64,000 nt of DNA from NCBI RefSeq assembly GCF_004331265.1, contig NZ_SJOO01000002.1, forward strand, positions 1 to 64,000, read 5' to 3'. The position numbers and the translations under genes are program-made. Of this stretch, positions 1 through 13,846 are shown piece after piece (the stretch's first letter is position 1; every line of letters starts with the position of its first letter). The notes beneath the pieces are model-generated. The model had not been told where the DNA came from, made no database searches, and was given only the letters and a program-made list of their open reading frames with translations. The DNA is from Enterobacter wuhouensis (lineage in GTDB: Bacteria > Pseudomonadota > Gammaproteobacteria > Enterobacterales > Enterobacteriaceae).

Positions 1-2441
1 ACCTTTTCAACCTGAACGAGGTTCGTGTGGGACGGGTTGCCCTTCGCCAGAGGCGACGGACGCTGCGTGGTCAGTACGTTAATACTGCCTGCCTGGTCGA
101 TGCGGTTTGCATCCGGGCTGTACCAGGCCCCTTCCCCCAGCGCGACTACGCCAGGCATCATGCGCGGTGTAACTTTGGCTTCGATGTGCACCTCACCACG
201 ACCGTTGAAGATACGTACGCGGTCACCGTTGCTGATGCCACGCGCTTTTGCATCCATCGGGTTGATCCACATCTCCTGACGGCACGCTGCTTTCAGCACG
301 TCAACGTTGCCATAGGTCGAGTGCACGCGCGCTTTATAGTGGAAACCGGTCAGCTGCAGCGGGAATTTGTCCGCCAGCGGATCGTTATAGTTTTCGAAGC
401 CAGGCGTGTAGATTGGCAGCGGATCGATAACGTCCCCTTCCGGCAGCTCCCAGGTAGAGGCGATTTTCGCCAGCTCTTCGGAGTAGATCTCAATCTTGCC
501 CGACGGCGTGGTGAGCGGATTCGCCTGAGGATCTTCACGGAACGCCTTGTACGCCACGTGATGCCCTTCCGGATCGCGCTGTTTGTACATGCCCTGCTTG
601 CGGAAGGTATCGAAGTCCGGCAGCTCCGGAACGGCCTTACGGGAGAGTTCATGCAGATAGCGCATCCACCCTTCCTGAGTACGCCCCTCGGTAAACTGCT
701 GTTCAACGCCAAGACGTTTTGCCAGCTCAGAGGTCATCTCATAGATGGTTTTACACTCGAAGCGCGGCTTAATGGCCTGATCGGTGAAGATGACGTAGGA
801 CATATTTCCGCAGGAGGCATCCAGGGCGAAATCCATCTGCTCGGAGGCGGTGCAGTCCGGCAGCAGAATATCGGCATATTTCGCCGAGGAGGTCATGTGG
901 CAGTCAATCACCACAATCATTTCGCACTTCTTGTCATCCTGGAGGATGTCATGAGTACGGTTGATTTCGGAGTGCTGGTTGATAAGACAGTTACCGGCAT
1001 AGTTCCAGATCATCTTGATCGGCACGTCCAGCTTGTCTTTGCCGCGCACGCCGTCGCGCAGCGCGGTCATTTCCGGGCCGCGTTCAATCGCATCCGTCCA
1101 CATAAACATGGAGATGCTGGTTTGAACCGGGTTGTCCAGCGTCGGCATACGTTCAAACGGCACTTCATACGAGCCTTCGCGCGCGCCGGAGTTACCGCCG
1201 TGAACACCGACGTTGCCGGTCAGTATGGAAAGCATTGAGATAGCACGGGTCGCAATCTCGCCGTTTGCATGACGCTGCGGTCCCCAGCCCTGGCTGATAT
1301 AGGCGGGTTTCGCCGAGCCGATTTCGCGCGCCAGCTGGACAATACGCTCGACCGGAATACCGGTGATAGTAGAAGCCCACTCCGGCGTTTTCGCTACGCC
1401 GTCGCTGCCCTGACCGAGAATATAGGCTTTGTAGTGACCGTTAGCCGGCGCGCTGGCCGGCAGGGTTTTCTCGTCATAGCCGACGCAGTACTTATCGAGG
1501 AACGGCTGATCGACGAGGTTCTCGGTGATCATCACCCACGCCAGAGCGCTGACGAGCGCGGCGTCCGTCCCGGGACGGATTGGGATCCACTCATCTTCAC
1601 GCCCTGCACCGGTGTCGGTGTAGCGCGGATCGACGATAATCATGCGTGCGTTCGATTTGGCGCGTGCCTGTTCGAGGTAGTAGGTTACCCCGCCGCCGCT
1701 CATGCGGGTTTCGCCCGGGTTGTTGCCGAACAGTACCACCAGCTTACTGTTTTCGATATCAGACGGGCTGTTGCCGTCCGCCCAGCCGCCGTAGGTGTAG
1801 TTCAGGCCAGCGGCAATCTGCGCAGACGAATAGTCGCCGTAGTGATTGAGATAGCCGCCGCAGCAGTTCATCAGGCGCGCAACGAGCGTTTTTCCCGGCG
1901 GCCAGGAGCGGGTCAGCGTGCCGCCAAGCGTTCCGGTACCGTAGTTCAGGTAGATGGACTCGTTGCCGTACTCTTTGATCAGGCGCTGCATATTGGTCGC
2001 GATGATATCGTAGGCTTCATCCCAGCTGATACGCTCGAACTTCCCTTCCCCGCGCTTACCCACGCGTTTCATCGGATACTTCAGGCGGTCGGGGTTATAA
2101 ACGCGGCGGCGCATTGAGCGCCCGCGCAGGCAGGCGCGAACCTGATGTAACCCTTCGTAGTTATCGTCGCCGGTGTTATCGGTTTCGACATATTTGATTT
2201 CACCATCCACCACGTGCATACGCAGCGGACAACGGCTGCCGCAGTTTACGGTGCAGGCGCTCCACACCACTTTTTCCGCTGCCGCAGCCGGGGACAGTGC
2301 ATCCGCAGCCGACGCCAGACGAGAAAAAGGGAGCGTGAAGGCGCTGCTGGCAACAGCCAGACCGCCAATAGCCGTGGTTTTCATCAACCCACGGCGAGTG
2401 ACCTCGGCAGCCATTAACGCATCAGGCGCTTTGATTTTCAT
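1..2441 (-). CDS. dmsA: Dimethyl sulfoxide reductase catalytic subunit A (stop codon outside window)
   Basis: Molybdopterin catalytic subunit of the periplasm-facing DMSO reductase DmsABC, which reduces DMSO and amine N-oxides in anaerobic respiration. The start ATG at 2441-2439 opens a protein with a twin-arginine signal (TRRGLMKT, about residues 14-21) followed by a hydrophobic stretch. Next comes a C-x2-C-x3-C iron-sulfur motif (CTVNCGSRC) with a fourth Cys about 35 residues later. The window holds 813 codons plus two bases (GT-), so the protein is 814 residues if the next codon is a stop, which is the family length. Only the stop is missing. dmsBC should follow beyond the left edge. An FNR-type site lies about 145 bp upstream. 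Confidence 0.95.
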   Translation of the reverse strand, partial: MKIKAPDALMAAEVTRRGLMKTTAIGGLAVASSAFTLPFSRLASAADALSPAAAAEKVVWSACTVNCGSRCPLRMHVVDGEIKYVETDNTGDDNYEGLHQVRACLRGRSMRRRVYNPDRLKYPMKRVGKRGEGKFERISWDEAYDIIATNMQRLIKEYGNESIYLNYGTGTLGGTLTRSWPPGKTLVARLMNCCGGYLNHYGDYSSAQIAAGLNYTYGGWADGNSPSDIENSKLVVLFGNNPGETRMSGGGVTYYLEQARAKSNARMIIVDPRYTDTGAGREDEWIPIRPGTDAALVSALAWVMITENLVDQPFLDKYCVGYDEKTLPASAPANGHYKAYILGQGSDGVAKTPEWASTITGIPVERIVQLAREIGSAKPAYISQGWGPQRHANGEIATRAISMLSILTGNVGVHGGNSGAREGSYEVPFERMPTLDNPVQTSISMFMWTDAIERGPEMTALRDGVRGKDKLDVPIKMIWNYAGNCLINQHSEINRTHDILQDDKKCEMIVVIDCHMTSSAKYADILLPDCTASEQMDFALDASCGNMSYVIFTDQAIKPRFECKTIYEMTSELAKRLGVEQQFTEGRTQEGWMRYLHELSRKAVPELPDFDTFRKQGMYKQRDPEGHHVAYKAFREDPQANPLTTPSGKIEIYSEELAKIASTWELPEGDVIDPLPIYTPGFENYNDPLADKFPLQLTGFHYKARVHSTYGNVDVLKAACRQEMWINPMDAKARGISNGDRVRIFNGRGEVHIEAKVTPRMMPGVVALGEGAWYSPDANRIDQAGSINVLTTQRPSPLAKGNPSHTNLVQVEK

Positions 2442-2584
2442 AAAAACTCACTTTGGTTGCTCACAAAGAAAAGAGAGGCGGCACAGACCGCTATGTAGTT
2501 TTATATATAACGAATGAGTTCGTTATCAGATTTTTATGCTAACTTTCGTGGGAGGAAGTATTACTACTTTGGAGGGATGGGTTA

Positions 2585-2598
2585 TTGCTTCGCATCAA
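2585..2598 (-). promoter_or_regulatory. FNR-type site upstream of dmsA
   Basis: TTGCTTCGCATCAA matches the FNR consensus TTGAT-N4-ATCAA at 9 of 10 defined bases. A weak -10-like TAATAC on the minus strand at 2563-2558 sits where a class II promoter with FNR centred near -41.5 would place it. Control of dmsABC by FNR is established in E. coli. Use of this exact site is inferred. Confidence 0.6.
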
Positions 2599-2609
2599 TT
2601 CACAGGCAT

Positions 2610-2635
2610 AAAAAAGCGCCCTGAGGCGCTTTTTT
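2610..2635 (-). terminator. Rho-independent terminator after serS
   Basis: Inverted repeat AAGCGCC-CTGA-GGCGCTT flanked by A and T runs, 17 bp past the serS stop. It is symmetric enough to work on both strands, and it separates serS from the dmsA promoter. Confidence 0.85.
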
Positions 2636-2651
2636 GTTTTAAGGCAAATAA

Positions 2652-4019
<1,368 letters not shown>

Positions 4020-4036
4020 TTACCGCAACGATAGCG

Positions 4037-5380
4037 CTAACGGTAGCGTTTTATAGGGCTATTTTGATCCTGTCCGGCGAGCCAGGCGAGCTTTTCGCCA
4101 ATCTTGCCCTCAAGACCTCTGTTTGTGGGGTGATAATAGCGGGTTTGTGCCATCTCCTGCGGGAAATAGTCCTCCCCGGCGGCGTAGGCATTGGGCTCGT
4201 CGTGGGCGTAGCGGTACTCCTGCCCGTAGCCCATCTCTTTCATCAGCTTGGTCGGGGCGTTGCGCAGGTGAACCGGCACGTCATAGTCCGGCCGGTCGCG
4301 CGCGTCTGACATCGCCGCTTTGAAGGCGGTATACACCGCATTACTTTTCGGCGCACAGGCCAGATAGACAATCGCCTGCGCAATGGCGCGCTCGCCTTCC
4401 GCAGGCCCGACGCGGGTAAAGCAGTCCCAGGCAGAGATAGCCACCTGCATGGCGCGCGGGTCGGCGTTACCCACATCTTCGGAGGCAATCGCCAGACAGC
4501 GACGCGCGACGTATAAAGGATCGCCGCCCGCGGTGATGATGCGCGCGTACCAGTAGAGCGCGGCATCCGGCGCGCTGCCGCGAACGGACTTATGCAGCGC
4601 CGAAATCAGGTCGTAAAAACGATCGCCTTTGTTATCAAAACGCGCGCTGCGTTCACCGGCAATTTCGGTAAGCAGTTCCGGTTTCAGTACCCGCTTACCG
4701 GAAGCATCTATTTCGGCCATGTCGGCCATCATTTCCAGCGTATTCAGCGCCCGGCGGGCGTCGCCGTTGACCAGCTGGGCAATCGCGAGGCGCGTTTCGT
4801 CTGGCAAAACGATATCCTGCCCACCGTAGCCGCGTGCTTTATCGTCCATCGCCTGAGTCAGTACCTTTTCGATATCCTCTGTCGTCAGCGACTTAAGCAG
4901 GTAAACGCGCGCGCGAGAGAGCAGTGCCGAATTGAGTTCGAAAGACGGGTTTTCAGTGGTGGCGCCGATGAAGAAAATCGTGCCGTCTTCGATGTGCGGC
5001 AGGAAGGCATCCTGCTGGCTCTTGTTGAAGCGGTGAACTTCATCTACAAACAGGATCGTGCGGCGCCCGGCGTTACGGTTCTGCCGCGCACGCTCGATGG
5101 CTTCGCGGATCTCTTTTACACCGGACGTGACTGCAGAAATACGTTCAACATCAGCGTTTGCATAGCGGGCGATCACTTCAGCCAGGGTGGTTTTGCCGGT
5201 CCCGGGGGGTCCCCAGAGGATCATCGAGTGCAGGTGTCCGGCCTCAATGGCGCGCGGCAACGGTTTGCCCGCAGCCAGCAGGTGCTGCTGGCCGATGTAC
5301 TGGGCTAAATTTTCTGGCCGCATACGCGCGGCCAGAGGTTGAAATGCATTATCAGAAAAATCGAGCGACAGGTTGCCCAC
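4037..5380 (-). CDS. rarA: Replication-associated recombination protein A (AAA+ ATPase)
   Basis: Clamp-loader-like AAA+ ATPase (MgsA) that acts at stalled replication forks and interacts with SSB. Visible features are Walker [10 protein letters not shown] near residue 57, Walker B FVDEVHR near residue 114, a sensor stretch [18 protein letters not shown], and the C-terminal MgsA oligomerisation region. Its 447 residues equal the E. coli length. The start codon is GTG (5380-5378), as in the E. coli gene from memory. lolA ends only 9 bp upstream, so the two are probably cotranscribed. Confidence 0.96.
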   Translation of the reverse strand: MGNLSLDFSDNAFQPLAARMRPENLAQYIGQQHLLAAGKPLPRAIEAGHLHSMILWGPPGTGKTTLAEVIARYANADVERISAVTSGVKEIREAIERARQNRNAGRRTILFVDEVHRFNKSQQDAFLPHIEDGTIFFIGATTENPSFELNSALLSRARVYLLKSLTTEDIEKVLTQAMDDKARGYGGQDIVLPDETRLAIAQLVNGDARRALNTLEMMADMAEIDASGKRVLKPELLTEIAGERSARFDNKGDRFYDLISALHKSVRGSAPDAALYWYARIITAGGDPLYVARRCLAIASEDVGNADPRAMQVAISAWDCFTRVGPAEGERAIAQAIVYLACAPKSNAVYTAFKAAMSDARDRPDYDVPVHLRNAPTKLMKEMGYGQEYRYAHDEPNAYAAGEDYFPQEMAQTRYYHPTNRGLEGKIGEKLAWLAGQDQNSPIKRYR

Positions 5381-5389
5381 TCAGGCCTC

Positions 5390-6001
5390 TTACTTACGTT
5401 GGTCGTCCACCGTTACGCCCTGCGGCGGGGTAAAGGTAAATTTAGATGCATCAACAGCGCCGTTTTGCTGCGTTTTCAGCTGGTAGCTGCTGCGCTGGTC
5501 GTCCTGCTCAACGGCACCGAACTGATTGATCGTGCCGTTGCTGCTCACGTTAATGGTGAACTGCTTCAGGTTGCCGTTGCTGCCTTTCGGCGTCAGGACA
5601 AACTCATCACCGTTCTGCTTGATGTTGTACTGCTGCCAGTCGCTGGACTGGTTACGGGCAATCAGCATAAACGGCGTATTGCTTGTGGCATCTTTCAGCC
5701 AGGTCGCGGTTGCCTGCTCAACAAACGGGTTGAAGAACCACAGGGTTTTACCGTCGGACACCAGAATGCTTTCGTCCGGCTGGGTCATGTGCCAGTTGAA
5801 CAGATTGGGGCGTTTTACCCACAAATCCCCCTGACCTTCCTGGACCGCGTTACCGCTGCCGTCAGTTACTTTTTGCGTGAAGCTGGCGTGGAAGCTGCTC
5901 ACTTTGTCCAGTCGGCTTTTAAGGTCGCTGGCCGCATCAGCCCAGACGCTGCTGGCAACAAAACTGGAAAGTAATGCACAGGCGATGGCGATTTTTTTCA
6001 T
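5390..6001 (-). CDS. lolA: Outer-membrane lipoprotein carrier LolA
   Basis: Periplasmic chaperone that takes mature lipoproteins from the LolCDE ABC complex and hands them to LolB at the outer membrane. It has a cleavable signal peptide ([21 protein letters not shown]) and then the single LolA beta-barrel-like domain. Its 203 residues match the family. It lies between ftsK, 128 bp upstream on the same strand, and rarA, 9 bp downstream, the conserved enterobacterial order. Confidence 0.97.
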   Translation of the reverse strand: MKKIAIACALLSSFVASSVWADAASDLKSRLDKVSSFHASFTQKVTDGSGNAVQEGQGDLWVKRPNLFNWHMTQPDESILVSDGKTLWFFNPFVEQATATWLKDATSNTPFMLIARNQSSDWQQYNIKQNGDEFVLTPKGSNGNLKQFTINVSSNGTINQFGAVEQDDQRSSYQLKTQQNGAVDASKFTFTPPQGVTVDDQRK

Positions 6002-6129
6002 TGTTATTCCTTAAAATACGTCTTCCCGATATGGGGTTTCCGTTTCTATTCTGGACCTGCCCGGAGGCAGGCGACAGAAGAATATGCTTAATTTTGGCTG
6101 ATTTACCCTTCTTTGCAATCGCTGAAAGG

Positions 6130-9100
6130 TTATTCGAACGGCGGTGGTGCCAGCACCTCGCGGTTACCGTTGTGCCCCTGCTCGCTGACGATGCCCTGGG
6201 CTTCCATCTGCTCGATGATACGCGCCGCACGGTTATAGCCGATACGGAACTGACGCTGCACGCCGGAGATGGAGGCTTTACGTTTTTCAGTGACGAAATT
6301 AACCGCCTGGTCAAATAACGGATCAAGCTCTTCCCCGCCGTCAAAGCCACCGCCACCACCTTCGCTTTCGGTGTCATTGGTAATGCCGTCAACGTATTGC
6401 GGGCGTCCGCGCGCCTTCCAGTCCTGCACGACAGCATGAACTTCCTCATCGCGCACGAACGCACCGTGGACGCGCACCGGCGAGGTGGAGTTCGGGCCGG
6501 AGTAGAGCATATCGCCCATCCCCAGCAGCGACTCCGCGCCGCCCTGGTCGAGAATAGTACGCGAGTCAATTTTGCTCGATACGGTAAACGCAATACGGGT
6601 CGGGATGTTGGCCTTAATCAGACCGGTAATCACATCGACGGAAGGACGCTGGGTCGCCAGTACAAGGTGAATACCCGCCGCACGCGCTTTCTGCGCCAAA
6701 CGCGCAATCAGCTCTTCGACTTTTTTACCGACTGTCATCATCAGGTCGGCGAATTCATCCACCAGAACGACGATGTAAGGCAGTTTTTCCAGCACCGGAT
6801 GCTGGGCATCCATGCTGTCACCCGGCTTCCAGTATGGGTCCGGAATAGGACGTCCCATACGCATCGCTTCGGCGATTTTTTCGTTATAACCGGCGAGGTT
6901 ACGCACGCCCAGCGCTGACATCAGCTTGTAGCGGCGTTCCATTTCGTTGACGCTCCAGCGCAGGGCGTTGGCGGCATCTTTCATGTCGGTCACAACTTCG
7001 GTCAGCAGATGCGGAATGCCTTCGTACACCGACAACTCCAGCATTTTCGGGTCGATCATGATGAAGCGCACGTCTTCCGGCTGCGCTTTATAGAGCATGC
7101 TGAGGATCATGGCGTTTACGCCGACCGATTTACCGGAACCGGTCGTACCCGCTACCAGCAGGTGAGGCATTTTCGCCAGGTCTGCGACTACCGGATCGCC
7201 GGCGATATCTTTACCCAACACCACGGTGAGTGGAGAAGGGTTATCGCGGAACTTGGTGTTATCCAGCACTTCGCGCAGGTAGACGGTCTGCCGCTTCTTG
7301 TTCGGCAGCTCAAGGCCAACGTAAGGTTTGCCTGGAATAACTTCCACCACGCGCACCGCAACGGTCGACAACGATCGCGCCAGGTCACGGGACAGGTTAG
7401 AGATACGCGCGGCTTTTACGCCCGGCGCCAGGTTCAGCTCGAAGCGGGTGATCACCGGACCCGGAGAGTAGTTCACTACGTCTGCCTTGATGCGGAAATC
7501 TGCCAGACGGGCCTCAACCAGACGCGCCATCTGCTCAAGCGCAAAGGTATCGACCGGCTCCACTTCTGACGGCGGCGGCGTTAACAGATCCAGCGACGGC
7601 AGCGGCGTGCTCGGGCGCTGCAGCGGGCGGCTGTCACCGTTACGCATTAGCAGCGGGTGAATGAGGCTCTCCTGCGGCTTAGGTGCGGGCTGTTGGAACT
7701 GCGGCGGCTGCTGTGCCTGCTGCGGTTGCGCATAGCTTTGCGCAGAAGGCGGTTGCTGCGGCTGGGCATACTGCTGTGGCGCTGGCTGCTGCTGGCGCAC
7801 CGGTTCAGCTTCCGGCATGACGCTCGGGGTGAATAACGGTTCACTCGGGCCATCGTCCACCAGATCTTTCATCGGCGAGAATTCAAAATCCGACAGTGAG
7901 AACGGGTTCGCGCCCGAAGGCTGTTCGCCGGAATAGCGCTGCTGCTGCGTCGCGGCGAACTGGCGCGCCAGTTCCGCTTCTGCTGCATCATCTTCATCTT
8001 CCTGAACGCGTTCGTCGTGCTGATATTCCTCACCGTAGCGCTGATGCTGCGTCGCGGCAAACTGGCGCGCCAGCTCATCCTGCTGCAGTTCATCGGCATC
8101 ATCTTCGTAATCAGTTCCGCGCGTCTTTTCCTCAGCCATACGCTGAGAAGGCAGCTTGATACCGTAGGAGGCCAGCTCGCGACGGGTGGGTACGCGAACG
8201 CGATTAGGGCGAGGCAACTGTGGGCCAATCCCCTCTTTCACCTGAGGGCGCGGCGCACCGCCCGTAGCAAGGCTAAACACAGGTGCAGCAGCGGCGGCTG
8301 CCGCAGTGGCCTGCTTCACGCTTTCAGCCACCGGGGCCACAGCAGGCGTTGGATCAACTGGCGGTACGGAAACAGAAGGCGTTCTCACCGCAGGCTCTTG
8401 CGCGGGTTCAGGCACCGGTTGATACCAGGCGGCCAGCTGCTCGCGCTCGCGGGCACGGCGCTCTTCTACTTCTTCAAAATAATACATTGGCGGGCGAGAC
8501 GGTTTCGTCTCTTCTACCACTTCAGGTTCAGGCTCAACATACGGCTGAGCCTGTTCGACCGGCTCAGGCACGTACTCCTGATAAGGCTGCGCAACCGGCT
8601 GCTGGTGTTCCTGATACCCCTGCGGCTCATACACTGGCTCAGGCTGGTAAGGCTGCTGCCAGTGCTCCTGTTGTACAGGCACGTAGCTTTCGGGCTCAGG
8701 CGCGATCGCAGGCTCCGGCGTGTGGACGCCTGGCGCAGTTTGCCATTCAACAACCGGCTGCTGGATAGCAGATTCCGGTGCGGGAACCTGCGCAGACGGC
8801 ATCACGGCCTCAACGGGCGCAGCATAAGCCTGTGCCGCCGTGGTAGCAGCCGCAGCAACGGCGACGGGCTCCGCGACGGAATGACCGTTTAACAGCGGAT
8901 CGTATTCGTCATAATCGCCGGGCATCGCGCGATTACCGGAGAACAGCACATCGTCAGGATCGACGGCGGCACCCGCCGCGCGGTACTCAACCTGCTCGTC
9001 TTCATCCATGCGCTTGCCGGAGAAGAGCGCCGCATCGGTTTTACGCCCAAGCGGATTGGCGAATTTTTCAGCCACGCGCTGACGACGCGCCAGCGCGCCA

Positions 9101-9822
9101 CGCAGAATACGCGCGCGACGAGACTCACGACGCTGCACGGGCGCATCGTCTTCCTCGTCGTACTCGTCTTCATATTCGTCTTCATCGACCCACGTATCGT
9201 CGCGCCGGGTACGATTGCTGGCAAAGGTCAGGAGAGTGAGGATAAAGCTGCCAATTTTCTCGGCGATACTCACCCAGGACCAGCCGGTAAACAGGGTCAA
9301 TCCGGCAGCCCAGATGCAGAGCAGCGTCAAGGTGCCGCCGCTGCTGTGAAGCATCGGCTGGAGGGCAGAACTTAACAGGCTGCCGATGACGCCACCGGAG
9401 GCAAAGTACCAGATATCGTCGGCGTTAATCGCCGCCAGCCCGCAGGAGGTCAGGATCAGCGCCAGCGCACCTATCAGGCGCAGCGACACCGCGAAGTAAT
9501 CGATGTAGTCATCGTTTTGGCGATGGCGCCAGGCAAACCAGCATCCGCCAATGATAATGACGGGAATGGTGTAGGCCATCACGCCGAAAATGAAAAACAG
9601 GGTGTCCGCAAGCCAGGCACCGGGAACGCCACCGACATTATGGATAGGCTCATGCCATGCGGTTTGTGACCAGCTGGGATCTGAGGGGTTGAAACTGAGT
9701 AAAGCGGCCATCAGCCAGACGGCAAAAAGGGCAATAACAATCAGCAACGCCTCAAGGAGACGACGTCCGCTGCTTAGCTTCGATAGTGTGACTTCTTTGT
9801 CTTCAGTGTATTCCTGGCTCAA
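6130..9822 (-). CDS. ftsK: DNA translocase FtsK with a shortened linker
   Basis: Septal DNA pump that couples chromosome dimer resolution at dif (XerCD activation) with division. The N-terminus carries four or five membrane segments (about residues 20-205). Then come an acidic region ([13 protein letters not shown]), a long Pro/Gln/Glu-rich linker, the RecA-like motor with Walker [10 protein letters not shown] near residue 895 and Walker [11 protein letters not shown], and the C-terminal winged-helix gamma domain ([12 protein letters not shown]) that reads KOPS. It has 1230 residues against 1329 in E. coli. The missing part is in the linker, where the E. coli QQPQQPV-type repeats are largely absent. 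The linker contains a near-duplicate segment, [10 protein letters not shown] twice, with QRYGE or QRYSGE after it. Confidence 0.97.
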   Translation of the reverse strand: MSQEYTEDKEVTLSKLSSGRRLLEALLIVIALFAVWLMAALLSFNPSDPSWSQTAWHEPIHNVGGVPGAWLADTLFFIFGVMAYTIPVIIIGGCWFAWRHRQNDDYIDYFAVSLRLIGALALILTSCGLAAINADDIWYFASGGVIGSLLSSALQPMLHSSGGTLTLLCIWAAGLTLFTGWSWVSIAEKIGSFILTLLTFASNRTRRDDTWVDEDEYEDEYDEEDDAPVQRRESRRARILRGALARRQRVAEKFANPLGRKTDAALFSGKRMDEDEQVEYRAAGAAVDPDDVLFSGNRAMPGDYDEYDPLLNGHSVAEPVAVAAAATTAAQAYAAPVEAVMPSAQVPAPESAIQQPVVEWQTAPGVHTPEPAIAPEPESYVPVQQEHWQQPYQPEPVYEPQGYQEHQQPVAQPYQEYVPEPVEQAQPYVEPEPEVVEETKPSRPPMYYFEEVEERRAREREQLAAWYQPVPEPAQEPAVRTPSVSVPPVDPTPAVAPVAESVKQATAAAAAAAPVFSLATGGAPRPQVKEGIGPQLPRPNRVRVPTRRELASYGIKLPSQRMAEEKTRGTDYEDDADELQQDELARQFAATQHQRYGEEYQHDERVQEDEDDAAEAELARQFAATQQQRYSGEQPSGANPFSLSDFEFSPMKDLVDDGPSEPLFTPSVMPEAEPVRQQQPAPQQYAQPQQPPSAQSYAQPQQAQQPPQFQQPAPKPQESLIHPLLMRNGDSRPLQRPSTPLPSLDLLTPPPSEVEPVDTFALEQMARLVEARLADFRIKADVVNYSPGPVITRFELNLAPGVKAARISNLSRDLARSLSTVAVRVVEVIPGKPYVGLELPNKKRQTVYLREVLDNTKFRDNPSPLTVVLGKDIAGDPVVADLAKMPHLLVAGTTGSGKSVGVNAMILSMLYKAQPEDVRFIMIDPKMLELSVYEGIPHLLTEVVTDMKDAANALRWSVNEMERRYKLMSALGVRNLAGYNEKIAEAMRMGRPIPDPYWKPGDSMDAQHPVLEKLPYIVVLVDEFADLMMTVGKKVEELIARLAQKARAAGIHLVLATQRPSVDVITGLIKANIPTRIAFTVSSKIDSRTILDQGGAESLLGMGDMLYSGPNSTSPVRVHGAFVRDEEVHAVVQDWKARGRPQYVDGITNDTESEGGGGGFDGGEELDPLFDQAVNFVTEKRKASISGVQRQFRIGYNRAARIIEQMEAQGIVSEQGHNGNREVLAPPPFE

Positions 9823-9872
9823 GAAAGGCTCTCCAGGTATCAGGCATATCCTGCCTGTTTGCTAAAACGGAC

Positions 9873-9901
9873 AACAGCGCCGGGGCTCCCCGGCACTGTT
9901 G
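9873..9901 (-). terminator. Hairpin terminator after lrp
   Basis: Inverted repeat AACAGCGCCGGGG-CT-CCCCGGCACTGTT just downstream of the lrp stop. On the lrp strand it is followed by a short T-rich run. One mismatch is present in the stem. Confidence 0.65.
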
Positions 9902-9957
9902 CTGTATGGATTAACAGGAGTGTAATCAAACTACACTGATTTTGCACCTGTTCCGTG

Positions 9958-10452
9958 TTAGCGCGTCTTAATTACCAGACGATTGCTCTGTTTAACCTCT
10001 TCCATCACCACATAGGTACGGGTGTCGTTCACGCCCGGCAGACGCAGCAAGGTTTCACCCAGCAGCTTACGGTAGGCAGACATGTCTGGTACGCGCGTTT
10101 TCAACAGGTAGTCGAAATCACCGGAAACCAGATGACACTCTTGAATTTCTTCAAGTTTTTGTACAGCGGAGTTGAATTGTTCAAACACATCCGGCGCACC
10201 ACGATTCAGAGTAATCTCAACAAATACCAGAAGTGAGGCATCCAGATAATGCGGGTTAAGCAGAGCCGTGTAGCCCTGAATAAAACCCTGTCTTTCCAGT
10301 CGGCGCACACGCTCAAGGCACGGCGTCGGGGAAAGTCCCACACGTTTTGAAAGCTCGACGTTGGAAATACGCCCATCCTTTTGCAGTTCATTAAGAATGT
10401 TACGATCGATACGGTCGAGATCTTTGCCAGGGCGCTTCTTGCTATCTACCAT
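9958..10452 (-). CDS. lrp: Leucine-responsive regulatory protein Lrp
   Basis: Global feast/famine regulator that senses leucine and wraps DNA as octamers or hexadecamers. It controls amino-acid metabolism, pili and its own gene. The N-terminal HTH (ISNVELSKRVGLSPTPCLER, about residues 28-47) is followed by the RAM/AsnC ligand domain. It has 164 residues, the family length, and looks near-identical to the E. coli protein. The start is ATG 10452. A longer in-frame start at 10503 adds 17 non-conserved residues and was rejected. Transcription diverges from trxB across a 544-bp gap. Confidence 0.98.
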   Translation of the reverse strand: MVDSKKRPGKDLDRIDRNILNELQKDGRISNVELSKRVGLSPTPCLERVRRLERQGFIQGYTALLNPHYLDASLLVFVEITLNRGAPDVFEQFNSAVQKLEEIQECHLVSGDFDYLLKTRVPDMSAYRKLLGETLLRLPGVNDTRTYVVMEEVKQSNRLVIKTR

Positions 10453-11965
<1,513 letters not shown>

Positions 11966-11989
11966 TCTTTACAAGTCAGTAACAAACGT

Positions 11990-12022
11990 AAATAAAGGCG
12001 GCCACAGGTCGCCTTTATTTTT
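11990..12022 (+). terminator. Rho-independent terminator after trxB
   Basis: AAATAAAGGCG and CGCCTTTATTT flank a short loop and run into T residues, 25 bp after the trxB stop. This separates trxB from cydDC. Confidence 0.85.
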
Positions 12023-12079
12023 CCCCGCGTGTAACATGCAGTTGTCTAATTTCTTATAACGTCACCTGCAAAGTACGCA

Positions 12080-13846
12080 ATGGAAAAAAACCGTCAACAA
12101 GAGTTAACACGCTGGCTAAAACAGCAAAGCGTTATTTCCCGCCGCTGGCTTATGATCTCCCGTCTTCTGGGGCTCATCAGCGGTCTGTTGATTGTTGCCC
12201 AGGCATGGCTGCTGGCCCGCATTCTTAATCATATGATCGTAGAGAACATTCCGCGCGAGGCGCTACTTCTGCCGTTTGTCGTTTTGATCCTGATCTTTGT
12301 CCTGCGCGCCTGGGTCGTCTGGCTGCGTGAACGCGTCGGTTTTCACGCGGGACAACATATCCGCTATGAGATCCGCCGACAGGTGCTTGACCGTCTACAG
12401 GAAGCCGGGCCAGCCTGGATTCAGGGGAAACCCGCCGGGAGCTGGGCAACGCTGATCCTCGAGCAAATTGACGATATGCACGACTACTACGCCCGCTACC
12501 TGCCGCAGATGGCGCTGGCCGTTTTTGTACCGCTGCTGATCGTGATCGTCATTTTCCCGATTAACTGGGTCGCCGCGCTGATTCTGCTGGGTACGGCTCC
12601 GCTGATCCCGCTGTTTATGGCGATGGTCGGGATGGGCGCAGCGGATGCTAACCGTCGTAACTTCCTGGCGCTGGGTCGCCTGAGCGGCCATTTCCTTGAC
12701 CGTCTGCGCGGGATGGAAACCCTGCGTATCTTTGGCCGCGGTGAAGCAGAGACCGAAAACATTCGCCATGCGTCGCAGGATTTCCGCCAGCGCACCATGG
12801 AAGTGCTGCGTCTCGCGTTCCTGTCATCCGGCGTACTCGAATTCTTTACCTCGCTGTCGATTGCGCTGGTGGCCGTTTACTTCGGCTTCTCTTACCTTGG
12901 CGCGCTGGATTTTGGCCACTACGGTACGGCGGTTACCCTTTCCGCCGGTTTCCTGGCGCTGATCCTGGCTCCGGAATTCTTCCAGCCGCTTCGCGATCTG
13001 GGTACCTTTTATCATGCCAAAGCGCAGGCGGTTGGCGCAGCCGATAGCCTGAAAACGTTCCTGGAAACGCCGCTGGCACACCCGGAGCGGGGTGACGTGA
13101 CGCTGAATACTAAAGACCCCGTGACCATTGAAGCGCAGGACTTTTCCATTCTGTCACCGGAAGGCAAAGTGCTCGCGGGTCCGCTGAACTTTACCCTGCC
13201 AGCCGGACAACGCGTGGTGCTGGTCGGCACCAGCGGTTCAGGGAAAAGCTCCCTGCTGAATGCGCTTTCCGGCTTTATGGCCTATACCGGTTCGCTGCGG
13301 GTTAATAAAACCGAACTGCGCGATCTTGACCCTGATGCCTGGCGTAAACAGCTGAGCTGGGTAGGTCAAAACCCGCAGCTTCCGGCCTCCACGCTGCGTG
13401 AAAACGTGCTTCTGGCGCGCCCGGATGCGCGTGAAGATGAGCTCCAGTCCGTGCTCGATCGCGCCTGGGTCAGCGAGTTTCTGCCGCTGCTTCAACAGGG
13501 CGTCGATACGGTCGTCGGCGACCAGTCTGCCGGGCTCTCCGTCGGGCAGGCTCAGCGCGTAGCAGTTGCGCGCGCGCTGCTTAACCCGTGCCAGCTAATG
13601 CTGCTTGACGAGCCTGCTGCGAGCCTGGACTCACACAGCGAACAGCGCGTGATGCAGGCATTGAATGAGGCTTCGCTGCAGCAAACCACGCTGATGGTCA
13701 CCCACCAGCTGGAAGGCATTGCCGACTGGGATGGGATCTGGGTAATGGAAAACGGCCAAATCGTTGAGCAAGGCGATTACGCCTCTCTTGTTGCCGCGCA
13801 GGGGCCGTTCGCCACCCTGCTGGCGAACCGTCAGGAGGACATCTGA
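12080..13846 (+). CDS. cydD: Cysteine/glutathione ABC exporter subunit CydD
   Basis: Half-transporter of CydDC, the inner-membrane ABC exporter of cysteine and glutathione needed for periplasmic redox balance and assembly of cytochrome bd. There are six membrane helices in about residues 20-310, then an ABC domain with Walker A GTSGSGKSS and Walker B LMLLDEPAA. The signature motif is LSVGQAQR, the known divergent form in place of LSGGQ. Its 588 residues equal E. coli CydD. The stop overlaps the cydC start by one base (TGATG). Confidence 0.97.
   Translation: MEKNRQQELTRWLKQQSVISRRWLMISRLLGLISGLLIVAQAWLLARILNHMIVENIPREALLLPFVVLILIFVLRAWVVWLRERVGFHAGQHIRYEIRRQVLDRLQEAGPAWIQGKPAGSWATLILEQIDDMHDYYARYLPQMALAVFVPLLIVIVIFPINWVAALILLGTAPLIPLFMAMVGMGAADANRRNFLALGRLSGHFLDRLRGMETLRIFGRGEAETENIRHASQDFRQRTMEVLRLAFLSSGVLEFFTSLSIALVAVYFGFSYLGALDFGHYGTAVTLSAGFLALILAPEFFQPLRDLGTFYHAKAQAVGAADSLKTFLETPLAHPERGDVTLNTKDPVTIEAQDFSILSPEGKVLAGPLNFTLPAGQRVVLVGTSGSGKSSLLNALSGFMAYTGSLRVNKTELRDLDPDAWRKQLSWVGQNPQLPASTLRENVLLARPDAREDELQSVLDRAWVSEFLPLLQQGVDTVVGDQSAGLSVGQAQRVAVARALLNPCQLMLLDEPAASLDSHSEQRVMQALNEASLQQTTLMVTHQLEGIADWDGIWVMENGQIVEQGDYASLVAAQGPFATLLANRQEDI

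Noticed and set aside
27..1238. Long open frame on the plus strand opposite dmsA
   Set aside because: It lies wholly antisense to the well-conserved dmsA coding sequence; its His/Arg/Val-rich translation has no recognisable domain. Similar antisense frames opposite serS (2787-3734) and elsewhere were dropped for the same reason.
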